Source: Pradoshia sp. D12 (lineage in GTDB: Bacteria > Bacillota > Bacilli > Bacillales > Pradoshiaceae). Taken from it: 64,000 nucleotides of DNA. The translations under genes and the position numbers were made by a program. A model generated the notes under the pieces. The model searched no databases. It was not told where the DNA came from and saw nothing but the letters and a program-made list of their open reading frames with translations. The stretch lies in NCBI RefSeq assembly GCF_008935075.1, contig NZ_CP044545.1, forward strand, positions 1,329,501-1,393,500. The letters run 5' to 3'. This document shows, piece by piece, positions 38,299-48,793 of the stretch; position 1 is the first letter of the stretch, and each line of letters starts with the position of its first letter.

Positions 38299-39201
38299 AT
38301 GAGCGTATTTGTTAATAAAGATTCAAAAGTGATTGTACAAGGTATTACAGGATCTACAGCCCGTTTTCATACGAAGCAAATGTTAAAATACGGCACGAAT
38401 ATTGTGGGCGGTGTAACACCTGGTAAAGGCGGCGCTGAGGCTGAAGGTGTTCCTGTCTTCAATACCGTAATTGAAGCAAAAGAAGCAACAGGTGCCAATG
38501 TATCAGTTATCTATGTACCAGCTCCTTTTGCTGCAGATTCCATTCTTGAAGCAGTTGATGCAGAGCTTGATCTCGTCATCTGTATTACAGAGCATATCCC
38601 TGTATTGGACATGGTAAAAGTAAAACGTTATATGGAAGGGAAGAAAACACGTCTAATCGGGCCGAACTGTCCGGGCGTTATTACTCCTGAAGAATGTAAG
38701 GTAGGGATCATGCCTGGTTATATCCACAGAAAAGGGCATATTGGCGTTGTTTCTCGCTCGGGTACATTAACCTATGAAGCGGTGCATCAATTAACTCAGG
38801 CGGGCTTTGGACAGTCATCAGCAGTTGGTATTGGTGGCGACCCTGTCAATGGAACTGATTTCATCGACGTTTTAAAAGCTTTTAATGAAGATCCTGAAAC
38901 GTATGCGGTGATTATGATCGGTGAAATAGGTGGTACAGCGGAAGAAGAAGCAGCCCAATGGGTGAAAGAAAATATGACAAAACCGGTTACCGGATTTATC
39001 GGAGGCCGTACTGCTCCTCCAGGGAAACGAATGGGCCATGCAGGCGCCATTATTTCCGGTGGAAAAGGAACAGCCGATGAGAAAATTCGTGTGTTGAATG
39101 AATGCGGTATAAAAGTGGCGGAAACTCCGGCTGTAATGGGTGAAACGATGCTAAGCGTATTAAAAGAAAAAGGGCTATACGATAAATGTAAAACGCATTA
39201 A
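38299..39201 (+). CDS. sucD: Succinyl-CoA synthetase, alpha subunit
   Basis: This subunit binds CoA and carries the phosphohistidine. Visible are the CoA-binding [23 protein letters not shown], and GHAGAII with the active-site His near residue 246. At 300 residues it is complete. The start is ATG after TGGAGG. It ends the sucCD operon, followed by a terminator. Confidence 0.98.
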   Translation: MSVFVNKDSKVIVQGITGSTARFHTKQMLKYGTNIVGGVTPGKGGAEAEGVPVFNTVIEAKEATGANVSVIYVPAPFAADSILEAVDAELDLVICITEHIPVLDMVKVKRYMEGKKTRLIGPNCPGVITPEECKVGIMPGYIHRKGHIGVVSRSGTLTYEAVHQLTQAGFGQSSAVGIGGDPVNGTDFIDVLKAFNEDPETYAVIMIGEIGGTAEEEAAQWVKENMTKPVTGFIGGRTAPPGKRMGHAGAIISGGKGTADEKIRVLNECGIKVAETPAVMGETMLSVLKEKGLYDKCKTH

Positions 39202-39209
39202 TAATAAGA

Positions 39210-39247
39210 CAAGCCTCCCCTTATCCTTTTTAAGGGGAGCGTCTTTA
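39210..39247 (+). terminator. Terminator of sucCD
   Basis: CTCCCCTTA and TAAGGGGAG form a 9-bp stem with a short loop, followed by CGTCTTTATAT. The T-run is imperfect. Confidence 0.7.
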
Positions 39248-39276
39248 TATATTAAATATTAAGAGGTGAAGCTGTT

Positions 39277-40146
39277 ATGGATGAATGGAAGAATAGGCTT
39301 GTGCACCTGGATCATTGTCGGGGTATGAGTTGGAAAGCTAAATTTCGCATATTGAAAGATGATCCGAACCTTCAGAAGATGTATGATCAGCCCTACCGTT
39401 ATTGGGTGGAAACATTGGAGTTACCCTCGTCAAAAATCTCCTTATTCATGAAAGACCTCCACAATGAAGATCTTCAAAAAATGCCTTCTATATATGAGAA
39501 AAACCACATCCGTTGTATAACATTCCTCGATGACCTATATCCCGGACAACTTTCTGTTATTTATCAACATCCATGGATTTTATATTGCAAAGGAAATCTT
39601 GAACTCTTGCATAATTCAAGGATATTAGCCATAATAGGTAGCCGTGCCCCTACTGAATACGGAAAAAAGATGGTTAACTATCTAATTCCCGATTTAGTTA
39701 AGGCGGATGTATGTATTGCAAGTGGATTAGCAAGAGGGATCGATTCACATGCACAAATTAAAGCTCTCCAAAGCGGTGGAAAGGTTATAGCTGTTATTGG
39801 TGGTGGGCTTTTTAATATTTACCCAAAGGAAAATACAGCACTTGCTGAATTAATTATGAAAAATGGTGTAGTATTGTCTGAATATCCACCCATCATGAAA
39901 CCGGAACCCTGGCATTTTCCTATGAGAAACAGAATTATTAGTGGTTTATCACGGGCGATACTAGTGGTAGAGGGAAAACAAAGAAGTGGGACATTTATCA
40001 CAATCCAGCATGGATTAGAACAGGGTAAAGATATCTATGCGGTACCGGGAAGTGTGTTTTCTGAACTGTCTGCAGGTCCGCATGAACTGATTAAAGAGGG
40101 TGCCAAATTAATCAATCATGCGAATGACATTCTCTATGAGTGGTGA
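39277..40146 (+). CDS. dprA: DNA processing protein DprA (Smf)
   Basis: DprA binds incoming single-stranded DNA and loads RecA during natural transformation. After an N-terminal helical part comes the Rossmann-like DprA domain with IGSRAPTEYGKKM, ASGLARGIDSHA, AVIGGG and MRNRIISGLSRAILVVEGKQRSGT. At 289 residues it has the short Bacillus size, without a C-terminal winged helix. The start is ATG after AAGAGGTG. It suggests some competence machinery exists, but does not prove transformability. Confidence 0.97.
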   Translation: MDEWKNRLVHLDHCRGMSWKAKFRILKDDPNLQKMYDQPYRYWVETLELPSSKISLFMKDLHNEDLQKMPSIYEKNHIRCITFLDDLYPGQLSVIYQHPWILYCKGNLELLHNSRILAIIGSRAPTEYGKKMVNYLIPDLVKADVCIASGLARGIDSHAQIKALQSGGKVIAVIGGGLFNIYPKENTALAELIMKNGVVLSEYPPIMKPEPWHFPMRNRIISGLSRAILVVEGKQRSGTFITIQHGLEQGKDIYAVPGSVFSELSAGPHELIKEGAKLINHANDILYEW

Positions 40147-40337
40147 CATTAAACAGAGCTTCGGGACATGATGGATGAAGATTACCATTTTGTTAGTTAG
40201 GCTATTTTAAAACTATTTAAGTTGCAAAATTATAATTTCTGTTATACATTGTGCTTCAGACAAGGTTTTTTGGTCAGGGTAATTATTCAGATTATATTGA
40301 TTGTTGTTAATAGTAAAAAAATCATTAGAACATACCA

Positions 40338-40367
40338 TTGACAGAAGTAAATCTAAACCTTCATAAT
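40338..40367 (+). promoter_or_regulatory. Candidate promoter of topA
   Basis: TTGACA (40338-40343), an 18-base spacer and CATAAT (40362-40367). A second candidate lies upstream: TTGGTC (40270-40275), 17 bases, TATATT (40293-40298). The 269-base gap before topA shows nothing else. Confidence 0.5.
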
Positions 40368-40415
40368 CATACATGCATGAATATAGAGAATGATACCCTC
40401 TTAAGGAGGAAAGAA

Positions 40416-42491
40416 ATGGCGGATTATTTAGTTATAGTGGAATCGCCTGCTAAAGCGAAAACCATTGAAAAATATTTAGGAAAAAAATATAAAGTGAAAG
40501 CATCCATGGGCCATGTACGTGATTTACCGAAGAGCCAGATGGGTGTAGATTTTGAACACAATTATCAATTGAAATATATCACCATTCGCGGTAAAGGTGA
40601 TGTACTAAAAGATTTAAAGACAGCCGCAAAAAAAGCTAAGAAAGTCTATCTCGCGGCTGACCCCGACAGAGAAGGGGAAGCAATCGCGTGGCATTTAGCT
40701 CATAGTCTCGGTGTGGATGTAAGCTCTGATTGCCGTGTCGTATTTAATGAAATAACAAAAGACGCAATTAAAGAGTCATTTAAACATCCTAGGCCTATTA
40801 AAATGAATCTGGTAGATGCACAGCAAGCGAGAAGAGTATTAGACCGTATTGTGGGATACAGCATAAGCCCAATTCTATGGAAAAAAATAAAAAAAGGCCT
40901 AAGTGCCGGACGTGTTCAATCCGTTGCTGTACGTCTAATTATCGATCGTGAAAAAGAAATAGCGGCATTTGAACCGGAAGAGTATTGGTCCATTAATGGA
41001 TCGTTTCTGAAAGGCAAGAAGGATTTTGAAGCTAACTTTCAATCTTTGAATGGCAAGAAAGTTCCGTTGCAATCCAAAGACGATGTAAATAATATACTTT
41101 CAAAATTAAATGGAAACGAATTCTTAGTACAATCGGTAACGAAGAAGGAGCGAAAACGTAATCCAGCTCCTCCGTTTACAACATCATCCCTGCAACAGGA
41201 AGCAGCTCGTAAACTTAATTTCAGAGCAAAGAAAACCATGATGATTGCTCAGCAACTGTATGAAGGTATTGAGATTGGCAAAGAAGGAACTGTGGGTCTT
41301 ATTACGTATATGAGAACGGACTCTACCAGGATTTCAGAAACTGCTCAAAAAGAAGCAAGCGGATGGATTACATCTCAGTTTGGGGAAGAGTACTTACCAA
41401 AGACCCAAAGGAAGGATAAGCAAACATCTGGAGCACAGGATGCCCATGAGGCAGTAAGGCCGACCGGGGTGATCAGGGAACCTTCTATGATGAAGCAATA
41501 TCTCTCCAGGGACCAATACCGCTTATATAAATTAATATGGGAACGATTTGTTGCCAGCCAGATGGCGCCTGCCATTATGGACACGATGGCCGTAGATTTA
41601 AAAAACGGTGATGTCGTATTCAGAGCAAATGGGTCAAAAGTAAAATTTGCCGGTTTTATGAAAGTATATATTGAAGGCAATGATGATAATAATGAAGAAA
41701 AGGAAAATTTACTGCCAGATCTGAAAGAAGGGGATGTTGTATTTTCGAAGGACATCGAGTCAAATCAACATTTTACTCAGCCGCCTCCTCGTTATACAGA
41801 AGCAAGGCTGGTTAAAACCCTTGAGGAATTAGGCATTGGCAGACCATCAACCTATGCGCCAACACTTGACACTATCCAAAAGAGAGGCTATGTAGCTCTA
41901 GATAATAAGCGCTTTGTTCCGACAGAGCTTGGCGAGATTATTATTGAAGTTATGAGTGAATTCTTCCCTGACATCCTGGACGTAGAATTCACAGCTAAAA
42001 TGGAAAACGAACTGGATAATGTAGAAGATGGTGAAGTTGAATGGGTTAATATTATCGATCATTTCTACAAAGAGTTCGAAAAGGATTTAGCCAAGGCTGA
42101 AGAAGAGATGAAAGAAATCGAAATAAAGGATGAACCAACAGGCGAATCGTGTGAGGAATGTGGATCGGCGATGGTGTATAAAATGGGACGTTACGGAAAA
42201 TTTGCTGCATGCAGTAATTTCCCGGATTGCCGGAATACCAAGCCGATTGTCAAAGAAATCGGTGTGAAATGTCCTAAATGTCATGAAGGCAATATCGTTG
42301 AACGAAAAAGCAAAAAACGCCGCATCTTTTATGGCTGTGATCGTTACCCGGCCTGTGAATTCATTTCTTGGGATAAGCCAATACAGCGACCTTGTCCAAA
42401 ATGTCAAGGACCGTTAGTTGAGAAAAAACTTAAAAAAGGCATTCAAGTTACATGTCTTGATTGCAATTATAAGGAAGAACCACAAAGTTAA
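40416..42491 (+). CDS. topA: DNA topoisomerase I
   Basis: It relaxes negative supercoils. The N-terminal TOPRIM domain has [17 protein letters not shown] and [15 protein letters not shown]. The catalytic Tyr298 is in [12 protein letters not shown]. At the C-terminus three zinc fingers, each with four Cys, follow in a row (CEECG, CPKCHEG, CPKCQG). The ATG at 40416 after TTAAGGAGGAAAG gives 691 residues, the Bacillus size; the open frame further upstream covers the promoter. Confidence 0.98.
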   Translation: MADYLVIVESPAKAKTIEKYLGKKYKVKASMGHVRDLPKSQMGVDFEHNYQLKYITIRGKGDVLKDLKTAAKKAKKVYLAADPDREGEAIAWHLAHSLGVDVSSDCRVVFNEITKDAIKESFKHPRPIKMNLVDAQQARRVLDRIVGYSISPILWKKIKKGLSAGRVQSVAVRLIIDREKEIAAFEPEEYWSINGSFLKGKKDFEANFQSLNGKKVPLQSKDDVNNILSKLNGNEFLVQSVTKKERKRNPAPPFTTSSLQQEAARKLNFRAKKTMMIAQQLYEGIEIGKEGTVGLITYMRTDSTRISETAQKEASGWITSQFGEEYLPKTQRKDKQTSGAQDAHEAVRPTGVIREPSMMKQYLSRDQYRLYKLIWERFVASQMAPAIMDTMAVDLKNGDVVFRANGSKVKFAGFMKVYIEGNDDNNEEKENLLPDLKEGDVVFSKDIESNQHFTQPPPRYTEARLVKTLEELGIGRPSTYAPTLDTIQKRGYVALDNKRFVPTELGEIIIEVMSEFFPDILDVEFTAKMENELDNVEDGEVEWVNIIDHFYKEFEKDLAKAEEEMKEIEIKDEPTGESCEECGSAMVYKMGRYGKFAACSNFPDCRNTKPIVKEIGVKCPKCHEGNIVERKSKKRRIFYGCDRYPACEFISWDKPIQRPCPKCQGPLVEKKLKKGIQVTCLDCNYKEEPQS

Positions 42492-42521
42492 AGGAAGGAA
42501 GAGCTGAGGCTCTTCCTTCTT
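42491..42521 (+). terminator. Terminator of topA
   Basis: AAGGAAGGAAGAGC and GCTCTTCCTTCTT pair around a TGAG loop directly after the topA stop codon. Confidence 0.8.
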
Positions 42522-42656
42522 AAATCTCAATAAAATACGTGAAATATCCTGAAACTTTTTAATAACAGATACGTATGACTTATAAAACATATTGTTTTTA
42601 AATGTGTTACATGATATAACGATTTACGTAATAAATATAGCTGGAGGGTATACATA

Positions 42657-43961
42657 ATGCAAAGAGTAATAGTAGTAGGTGCCGGATTAGCTGGCAGCGA
42701 AGCGGCCTGGCAATTGGCCGAGAGAGGCATACAGGTTGATTTATATGAGATGAGACCTGTGAAACAAACTCCGGCACATCATACAGATAAGTTCGCTGAA
42801 TTGGTTTGCAGCAATTCTTTGCGAGCAAATACTTTAACCAATGCGGTTGGAGTATTGAAAGAGGAAATGCGTCAATTAAACTCACTTATTATTGATTCTG
42901 CAGATCACTGTTCTGTACCGGCTGGAGGAGCACTGGCTGTTGACCGCCATGAGTTTGCAGGCAGAGTAACAGAAACATTAAGAAATCATCCAAATGTAAC
43001 GATTCATAATGAGGAATTAACGGAAATACCAAAAGATGAGATAACGATTATTGCGACGGGGCCTCTTACCAGTGAATTATTATCACGTGAAATCAGCCAA
43101 TTAACAGGAGAGGACTATTTTTATTTTTATGATGCGGCTGCACCGATTATTGAAAAAGACAGTATTGATTTAGACAAAGTTTATTTGAAATCACGCTATG
43201 ATAAAGGGGAAGCAGCTTATTTAAATTGCCCAATGACTGAAGAGGAATTTAATACTTTTTATGACGCGCTAATTGAAGCAGAAACTGTTCCGTTAAAAGA
43301 GTTTGAAAAGGAAATTTTCTTTGAAGGATGCATGCCTATTGAAGTGATGGCAAAGCGAGGAAAGAAAACCATGCTGTTTGGCCCGATGAAGCCGGTTGGC
43401 CTAGAAGATCCTAAAACGGGAAAACGACCGTATGCAGTTGTGCAGCTTCGTCAGGATGATGCAGCTGGAACATTGTATAATATTGTTGGCTTCCAAACTC
43501 ATTTAAAATGGGGCCCGCAAAAAGAAGTGATTAGATTAATTCCAGGTCTGGAAAATGCTGAAATTGTAAGATATGGTGTTATGCACAGAAATACCTTTAT
43601 CAATTCGCCTAAAGTGCTGGAAGCTACATATCAGCTAAAAGAAAAGCCTAATTTATTCTTCGCAGGTCAAATGACAGGTGTAGAGGGATATGTAGAATCG
43701 GCAGCGTCAGGCTTAATTGCAGGTATTAATGCAGCTCGGATGGCTTCAGGACAGGAACCATTAACCTTCCCTCAGGAAACAGCAATGGGAAGCATGGCTC
43801 ACTATATCACCTCAACTAATTCCAAAAACTTCCAACCTATGAATGCTAATTTTGGCTTATTCCCGGATTTAGGAAGGAAAATTAAATCCAAACAAGAACG
43901 AGCTGAAGCTCACGCTGAACGTGCTTTACAAACAATTCGGAACTTTTTGAATAGTTTGTAA
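42657..43961 (+). CDS. trmFO: Folate-dependent tRNA (uracil-54-C5)-methyltransferase TrmFO
   Basis: An FAD enzyme that makes ribothymidine at tRNA position 54 using methylene-tetrahydrofolate, instead of SAM. The FAD loop [42 protein letters not shown] and [25 protein letters not shown] are diagnostic. At 434 residues it is full length. The start is ATG after GCTGGAGGG. The former name is gid. Confidence 0.98.
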   Translation: MQRVIVVGAGLAGSEAAWQLAERGIQVDLYEMRPVKQTPAHHTDKFAELVCSNSLRANTLTNAVGVLKEEMRQLNSLIIDSADHCSVPAGGALAVDRHEFAGRVTETLRNHPNVTIHNEELTEIPKDEITIIATGPLTSELLSREISQLTGEDYFYFYDAAAPIIEKDSIDLDKVYLKSRYDKGEAAYLNCPMTEEEFNTFYDALIEAETVPLKEFEKEIFFEGCMPIEVMAKRGKKTMLFGPMKPVGLEDPKTGKRPYAVVQLRQDDAAGTLYNIVGFQTHLKWGPQKEVIRLIPGLENAEIVRYGVMHRNTFINSPKVLEATYQLKEKPNLFFAGQMTGVEGYVESAASGLIAGINAARMASGQEPLTFPQETAMGSMAHYITSTNSKNFQPMNANFGLFPDLGRKIKSKQERAEAHAERALQTIRNFLNSL

Positions 43962-43969
43962 AATAATTG

Positions 43970-44008
43970 CAAGGGTTACTATTATATGTTAGTATTTAGT
44001 AGCCCTTG
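43970..44008 (+). other. Long hairpin directly before the xerC ribosome binding site
   Basis: CAAGGGTTACTA (43970-43981) pairs with TAGTAGCCCTTG (43997-44008) over 12 positions (one G-T) with a 15-base loop. AAGGAG of xerC begins three bases later. There is no T-run, so it is not a normal terminator. Confidence 0.6.
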
Positions 44009-44024
44009 ATAAGGAGTGACTTTT

Positions 44025-44924
44025 TTGAATAATGGAACTTCTTTAGAATTTTATATAAAGTATTTACAAATCGAAAAAAACTATTCAAAATATACTATTG
44101 CATATTACAAACAGGATATAGAGGAATTTTTCTTGTTCATGAGTGAACAAGTTATTTCCAGTTTGAAAACAGTCACATATCCCGATGCTCGATTATATGT
44201 TACGAATCTCACTGAACGTAATTTGTCTAAAAGAAGTATCAGCAGAAAAATATCTTGCTTACGATCGTTTTATAAGTTTCTCATGAGGGAAAATATGGTG
44301 GATGAAAATCCATTTGCAATGCTTTCATTGCCAAAAAAGGAACAGAGGCTGCCTAGGTTTATGTATGAAGAAGAGATGGAAGCGATATTTTCAGCTATCG
44401 ATCATACTTCTACTATAGGAAAGCGGGACTTGGCTATTTTAGAACTTTTGTATGCAACAGGTATGAGGGTAAGTGAATGTTGCAGTGTGGAACTGGGCGA
44501 TTTGGATTTTTCTCTTATGACTGTTCTTGCTCATGGGAAGGGGAAGAAGGATCGTTATATTCCTTTTGGCGAACATGCTAAAAAAGCATTGCAGGAATAT
44601 ATTGAAGGACCCAGAAATGAATTAATACAAAAATCTTCACAACAGCACGCGTTTCTGTTTGTTAACCAAAGAGGTAACCCTTTAACTCCAAGGGGTGTTC
44701 GGTATATTTTAACGAATATTATAGATAAAGCTTCCGTTAATAAACATCTATATCCACATATGCTGCGGCATAGTTTTGCAACACACCTATTAAATAGCGG
44801 TGCGGATATACGCTCTGTACAGGAACTTCTCGGTCATTCCTCCATACAGGCGACGCAGGTTTATACGCATGTCAGTAAGGAAAGACTAAGAGAGGTTTAT
44901 AGAAACAGCCATCCGAGAGCTTAA
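44025..44924 (+). CDS. xerC: Tyrosine recombinase XerC (CodV)
   Basis: With XerD it resolves chromosome dimers at dif. The N-terminal SAM-like domain ([20 protein letters not shown]) is followed by the catalytic domain with Arg in [35 protein letters not shown]; these carry the Arg, His, Arg, His and Tyr residues. The TTG at 44025 is eight bases from AAGGAG; a GTG at 44016 lies within that site. It heads the xerC-hslV-hslU-codY group, the classic cod operon. Confidence 0.96.
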   Translation: MNNGTSLEFYIKYLQIEKNYSKYTIAYYKQDIEEFFLFMSEQVISSLKTVTYPDARLYVTNLTERNLSKRSISRKISCLRSFYKFLMRENMVDENPFAMLSLPKKEQRLPRFMYEEEMEAIFSAIDHTSTIGKRDLAILELLYATGMRVSECCSVELGDLDFSLMTVLAHGKGKKDRYIPFGEHAKKALQEYIEGPRNELIQKSSQQHAFLFVNQRGNPLTPRGVRYILTNIIDKASVNKHLYPHMLRHSFATHLLNSGADIRSVQELLGHSSIQATQVYTHVSKERLREVYRNSHPRA

Positions 44925-44962
44925 AGATATTTGCCTTAATTTTAGTAAGGGAGAGTTGTATT

Positions 44963-45505
44963 ATGGAACAATTTCATGCTACTACCATTTTTGCAGTGCA
45001 ACATAATGGGGAATGTGCTATGGCTGGTGACGGTCAGGTAACAATGGGAAATGCCGTTGTAATGAAACACACTGCAAAAAAAGTGAGAAAATTATTTAAT
45101 GGAAAAGTGTTAGCCGGTTTTGCAGGCTCAGTTGCGGACGCTTTTTCTTTATTTGAAATGTTCGAGAGTAAGTTACATGAATATAATGGAAACTTACAGC
45201 GTGCAGCGGTTGAACTTGCTAAATCCTGGAGAAGCGATAAAGTTTTACGTAAGCTTGAAGCTATGTTAATCGTAATGGATACGAATCATATGCTGCTGAT
45301 TTCAGGTACCGGAGAAGTGATTGAGCCTGATGATGGTATATTGGCGATTGGTTCCGGTGGGAATTATGCGCTGGCCGCTGGACGTTCCTTGAAACGTTTT
45401 TCCGGTGAAAATATGACAGCCCGAGAAATTGCTCATGCTTCGTTAACAATTGCATCTGAAATTTGTGTATATACGAATTCTAATATTATTTTGGAAGAGC
45501 TATGA
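44963..45505 (+). CDS. hslV: ATP-dependent protease subunit HslV (ClpQ/CodW)
   Basis: The peptidase subunit of the HslUV two-part protease. [37 protein letters not shown] and [27 protein letters not shown] are family hallmarks. The N-terminus is [12 protein letters not shown]. In B. subtilis CodW the residue after Met is the catalytic Ser; here it is Glu, so a Thr in HATTI would have to serve after further processing. At 180 residues it is complete. The start is ATG after AAGGGAGAG. Confidence 0.96.
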   Translation: MEQFHATTIFAVQHNGECAMAGDGQVTMGNAVVMKHTAKKVRKLFNGKVLAGFAGSVADAFSLFEMFESKLHEYNGNLQRAAVELAKSWRSDKVLRKLEAMLIVMDTNHMLLISGTGEVIEPDDGILAIGSGGNYALAAGRSLKRFSGENMTAREIAHASLTIASEICVYTNSNIILEEL

Positions 45506-45521
45506 ACAAAGGAGGGTCATA

Positions 45522-46937
45522 ATGAAACAGGACAACAAAAATCTAACGCCGAGACAAATAGTTGAGAAATTGGATCAATACATAATTGGGCAAGCGGATG
45601 CTAAAAGAGCAGTCGCTATTGCATTAAGAAATAGGTATCGACGCGGTCTCTTAAAAGAAAACATGCGTGATGAGGTTGTACCGAAAAATATCCTTATGAT
45701 TGGACCGACTGGTGTTGGGAAAACTGAGATAGCTCGTCGAATTGCTAAAATTGTTAAAGCCCCTTTTATTAAAGTGGAAGCAACAAAATTCACAGAAGTT
45801 GGCTATGTCGGACGTGATGTAGAAAGCATGGTGCGTGATTTAGCTGAAACTTCTGTTAGACTTGTAAAAGAAGAAAGAATGCTGGAAGTGAAGGATAAAG
45901 CATTAGAAAATGCTAACAATCGAATTGTAGAATTGTTAGTACCTTCAGGCAAAAAGTCGTCTTCCTTTAAAAATCCTTTTGAGATGATATTCGGCGGTTC
46001 AGGTGATACTTCCAATCCATCTGATCAAGATAATCAGGAAGATGAAAGAAATATATATGAAAAACGCAGATTAATCAAAGAGCGTTTATTAAAAGGTGAG
46101 TTAGAAGAAGAAGTAATTACTGTAGAGGTAGAAGAACAGCCTCCATCAATGTTCGATATGCTTCAGGGATCCGGTATGGAACAAATGGGTATGAATATGC
46201 AGGATGCATTCAGTAATCTAATGCCTAAAAAGCAGAAAAAACGAAAACTAGCTATTAAAGATGCACGTAAGGTATTGGCAAATGAAGAAGCGCAAAAATT
46301 GATTGATATGGATGAGGTAACACAGGTAGCTATTGAACGAGCTGAACAGACTGGTATCATCTTTATTGATGAAATCGATAAAATAGCGAGTAAGAGCGGC
46401 GGTGCCTCTTCAGCAGACGTATCGAGAGAGGGAGTCCAAAGAGATATTCTTCCTGTTGTTGAAGGTTCGACAGTCGTAACGAAATACGGTACTGTTAAAA
46501 CGGATCACGTGTTATTTATTGCTGCAGGTGCTTTCCATATTGCAAAGCCTTCTGACCTTATTCCTGAACTGCAAGGTCGTTTTCCAATCAGAGTAGAACT
46601 TAAAAAATTATCTGTGGATGATTTTTATAAAGTGTTAATAGAACCTGACAATGCTTTGATTAAACAATATATAGCATTATTAGAAACAGAAGGTATAGAA
46701 ATTGAATTTTCAGACGAAGCTATTCGTAGGATAGCCGAGGTTGCCTTTGAAGTGAACCAAAACACGGATAACATTGGAGCAAGAAGATTACATACTATTA
46801 TGGAAAAGCTTTTAGAGGACCTATCATTTGAAGCTCCTGAAATTTCTATGGGGCATATTATGATTACCCCTAAGTATGTGGATGAAAAACTGGGTGCAAT
46901 ATCTAAAAATAAAGACTTAAGTGAGTTTATATTATAA
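45522..46937 (+). CDS. hslU: ATP-dependent protease ATPase subunit HslU (ClpY/CodX)
   Basis: The AAA+ unfoldase that feeds HslV. It starts with [26 protein letters not shown]. Walker [14 protein letters not shown] lies near residue 60, the intermediate domain is in the middle (about 110-240), Walker B is [11 protein letters not shown], and sensor 2 is near the end (NIGARRLHT). The ATG at 45522 after AAAGGAGGG gives 471 residues; upstream codons read into hslV. Confidence 0.97.
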   Translation: MKQDNKNLTPRQIVEKLDQYIIGQADAKRAVAIALRNRYRRGLLKENMRDEVVPKNILMIGPTGVGKTEIARRIAKIVKAPFIKVEATKFTEVGYVGRDVESMVRDLAETSVRLVKEERMLEVKDKALENANNRIVELLVPSGKKSSSFKNPFEMIFGGSGDTSNPSDQDNQEDERNIYEKRRLIKERLLKGELEEEVITVEVEEQPPSMFDMLQGSGMEQMGMNMQDAFSNLMPKKQKKRKLAIKDARKVLANEEAQKLIDMDEVTQVAIERAEQTGIIFIDEIDKIASKSGGASSADVSREGVQRDILPVVEGSTVVTKYGTVKTDHVLFIAAGAFHIAKPSDLIPELQGRFPIRVELKKLSVDDFYKVLIEPDNALIKQYIALLETEGIEIEFSDEAIRRIAEVAFEVNQNTDNIGARRLHTIMEKLLEDLSFEAPEISMGHIMITPKYVDEKLGAISKNKDLSEFIL

Positions 46938-47069
46938 GTAGTTTGATGTTTCAGATTATTGCTCAAGGGTACAACTAATTAGTTACATTTTACTCTTTTC
47001 CATTATCCTGTTCACTCAATAAACTTGATAAATATCCATAAAAGAAGACATTATAGGAGGAAGTAAACA

Positions 47070-47846
47070 ATGGATTTACTGAATAAAACAAGAAAAATAA
47101 ACTCGATGCTGCAACAAACAGGCGGAAAGCAAGTTAACTTTAAAGAAATGGCTGAAAGCTTAAGCGAAGTAATTCAGGCGAATATCTTCGTAGTTAGCCG
47201 CAGAGGAAAATTACTTGGTTTTCAAATAAACCAACAAATTGAAAATGAGCGTATGAAAAAAATGCTCGAAGATCGTCAATTTCCTGAAGAATATACAAAT
47301 AATCTTTTCAATATTAAAGAAACATCTTCCAATCTTGATGTTGAAAGCGAATATACAGCTTTCCCTGTAGAAAACAAAGAGTTATTTAAATCAGGCTGGA
47401 CTACAATTATTCCTATCGTAGGCGGCGGTGAGCGCCTTGGTACATTAATTCTATCCCGTGTAGAACAAAAATTCGCTGACGATGATTTGATTCTAGGTGA
47501 ATACGGTGCTACTGTTGTTGGAATGGAAATTTTGCGTGAAAAGGCAGAAGAAATTGAAGAGGAAGCTAGAAGCAAGGCTGTTGTTCAAATGGCTATCAGT
47601 TCATTATCTTACAGTGAATTAGAAGCTATTGAGCATATCTTTGAAGAATTAAAAGGTAATGAAGGTTTATTAGTTGCTTCCAAAATAGCTGACCGAGTAG
47701 GAATTACGCGTTCTGTTATTGTTAACGCATTAAGAAAGTTAGAAAGTGCCGGTGTTATCGAATCTCGCTCTTTAGGTATGAAAGGTACTTATATCAAAGT
47801 ATTGAATGCTAAATTCTTAAACGAGCTTGAAGGATTAAAACGCTAA
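47070..47846 (+). CDS. codY: GTP- and isoleucine-sensing transcriptional regulator CodY
   Basis: A global regulator that represses amino acid, transport and often motility genes when nutrients are rich. The N-terminal GAF domain binds branched-chain amino acids; the C-terminal winged helix-turn-helix is seen in [32 protein letters not shown] (about residues 203-234). At 258 residues it matches Bacillus CodY. The start is ATG after TAGGAGGAAG. A terminator follows. Confidence 0.98.
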   Translation: MDLLNKTRKINSMLQQTGGKQVNFKEMAESLSEVIQANIFVVSRRGKLLGFQINQQIENERMKKMLEDRQFPEEYTNNLFNIKETSSNLDVESEYTAFPVENKELFKSGWTTIIPIVGGGERLGTLILSRVEQKFADDDLILGEYGATVVGMEILREKAEEIEEEARSKAVVQMAISSLSYSELEAIEHIFEELKGNEGLLVASKIADRVGITRSVIVNALRKLESAGVIESRSLGMKGTYIKVLNAKFLNELEGLKR

Positions 47847-47861
47847 TACAGCAAATAGAAA

Positions 47862-47894
47862 GACCGAAGTCAAAAAGTGACTTCGGTTTTTTTG
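47862..47894 (+). terminator. Terminator of codY
   Basis: ACCGAAGTCA and TGACTTCGGT pair perfectly around a five-base loop, followed by a run of T. Confidence 0.85.
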
Positions 47895-47915
47895 TTACTG
47901 GATAAAAGAAGTCGG

Positions 47916-47943
47916 TTGGACTTGTAATTAACATCAATACAAT
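47916..47943 (+). promoter_or_regulatory. Candidate promoter in the codY-flgB gap
   Basis: TTGGAC (47916-47921), a 16-base spacer and TACAAT (47938-47943). No annotated gene follows it before the terminator at 48055, so it may drive a small transcript. Confidence 0.4.
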
Positions 47944-47949
47944 ATCATT

Positions 47950-48091
47950 TAACGTAAGATGTTGATAGTAATTGTTATTGCACTCTTATTACTTAATAAT
48001 GGGAAATCAATGAAGGGTTTTCAAACTTACTTTATTTACTTCTATTAGTAATGAAAAAAAACGAACTCCTAAAAATGGGTTCGTTTTTTTG
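47950..48091 (+). ncRNA. Possible small transcript or small peptide gene
   Basis: The stretch lies between the candidate promoter at 47916 and a strong terminator at 48054-48091, giving an RNA of about 140 bases. It contains a 29-codon frame (47959-48048) for a peptide starting MLIVIVIALLLL, basic in the middle and aromatic at the end, but with no clear ribosome binding site. It is either a small RNA, a small membrane peptide gene, or a chance arrangement. No known family is recognised. Confidence 0.3.
48054..48091 (+). terminator. Second terminator in the codY-flgB gap
   Basis: AAAAAAACGAAC (48055-48066) pairs with GTTCGTTTTTTT (48079-48090). With A on the left and T on the right it could act on both strands. 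Confidence 0.8.
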
Positions 48092-48269
48092 TTAGTTGAA
48101 ATTTGAACAAAATGTGAAAATAGCCAGGTAAATTCAAAAACTCTTGGTCAAAATAGGACTATTGTACTTATCATTTTATGTTAATTTTCTTTAATATAAA
48201 TTATGACAAATAATTTATAAATGTGACTATTTTGTCTTATTTATACTTAAAATAAAGAAATATGTAATA

Positions 48270-48298
48270 TTACTCTGTAAAATAATAGTGAATATAGT
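48270..48298 (+). promoter_or_regulatory. Candidate fla/che operon promoter
   Basis: TTACTC (48270-48275), 17 bases, then TATAGT (48293-48298), about 100 bases before flgB. Two small stems follow in the leader (ATATTG / CAATAT at 48302-48323, and AGAGT / ACTCT near 48360-48376). No sigma-D type promoter (TAAA, then GCCGATAT) was found here. Between 48092 and 48269 the DNA is very AT-rich. Confidence 0.4.
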
Positions 48299-48398
48299 AG
48301 TATATTGGATAGATGTTCAATATATAGAAGGATTTGTCGTAGAAAATGAATTAACTAATAGAGTAGGGAAAACTCTCTAAGTATGAAAGGGTGATAAA

Positions 48399-48791
48399 AT
48401 GAAGCTTTTTTCCAACACAGTCAGCTTGCTTGAACAAGGGTTGAATTACTCGTCATTAAAATCAAAAGCTATCTCCCAAAATATTGCAAATGTCGACACG
48501 CCTAACTATAAAGCAAAAAATGTGAGTTTTAAATCTGAATTAGATCAAGCAGCACAAATAAATAATCAATCCTTTAAAACCGATAGCAGGCACTTTGAAT
48601 TTAAGAAAACAGGAAGCAGTGCCATTCAAGTAACCAGTAACAGTCGGAATTACAATAGTACAGGAAACAGTGTGGATATGGATAGTGAAATGAGCGATTT
48701 GGCTACTAACCAAATCTATTACAATGCATTGATTGAACGGCTGAATGGCAATTTTCAAACATTAAAAAGTGTTATACAGGGAGGTAAGTAG
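48399..48791 (+). CDS. flgB: Flagellar basal-body rod protein FlgB
   Basis: A proximal rod subunit, exported and placed on the MS ring. The N-terminal helix with AISQNIANVDTPNYKAKNV is the rod/hook family motif, and the C-terminal helix (LATNQIYYNALIERLNGNFQTLKSVI) pairs with it. At 130 residues it is complete. It is the first gene of the fla/che operon; start ATG after GAAAGGGTG. Confidence 0.97.
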   Translation: MKLFSNTVSLLEQGLNYSSLKSKAISQNIANVDTPNYKAKNVSFKSELDQAAQINNQSFKTDSRHFEFKKTGSSAIQVTSNSRNYNSTGNSVDMDSEMSDLATNQIYYNALIERLNGNFQTLKSVIQGGK

Positions 48792-48793
48792 GT

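Noticed and set aside
47025-47054. Promoter TTGATA ... CATTAT directly before codY
   Set aside because: The start point would fall about nine bases before the ATG, so the ribosome binding site would not be transcribed.
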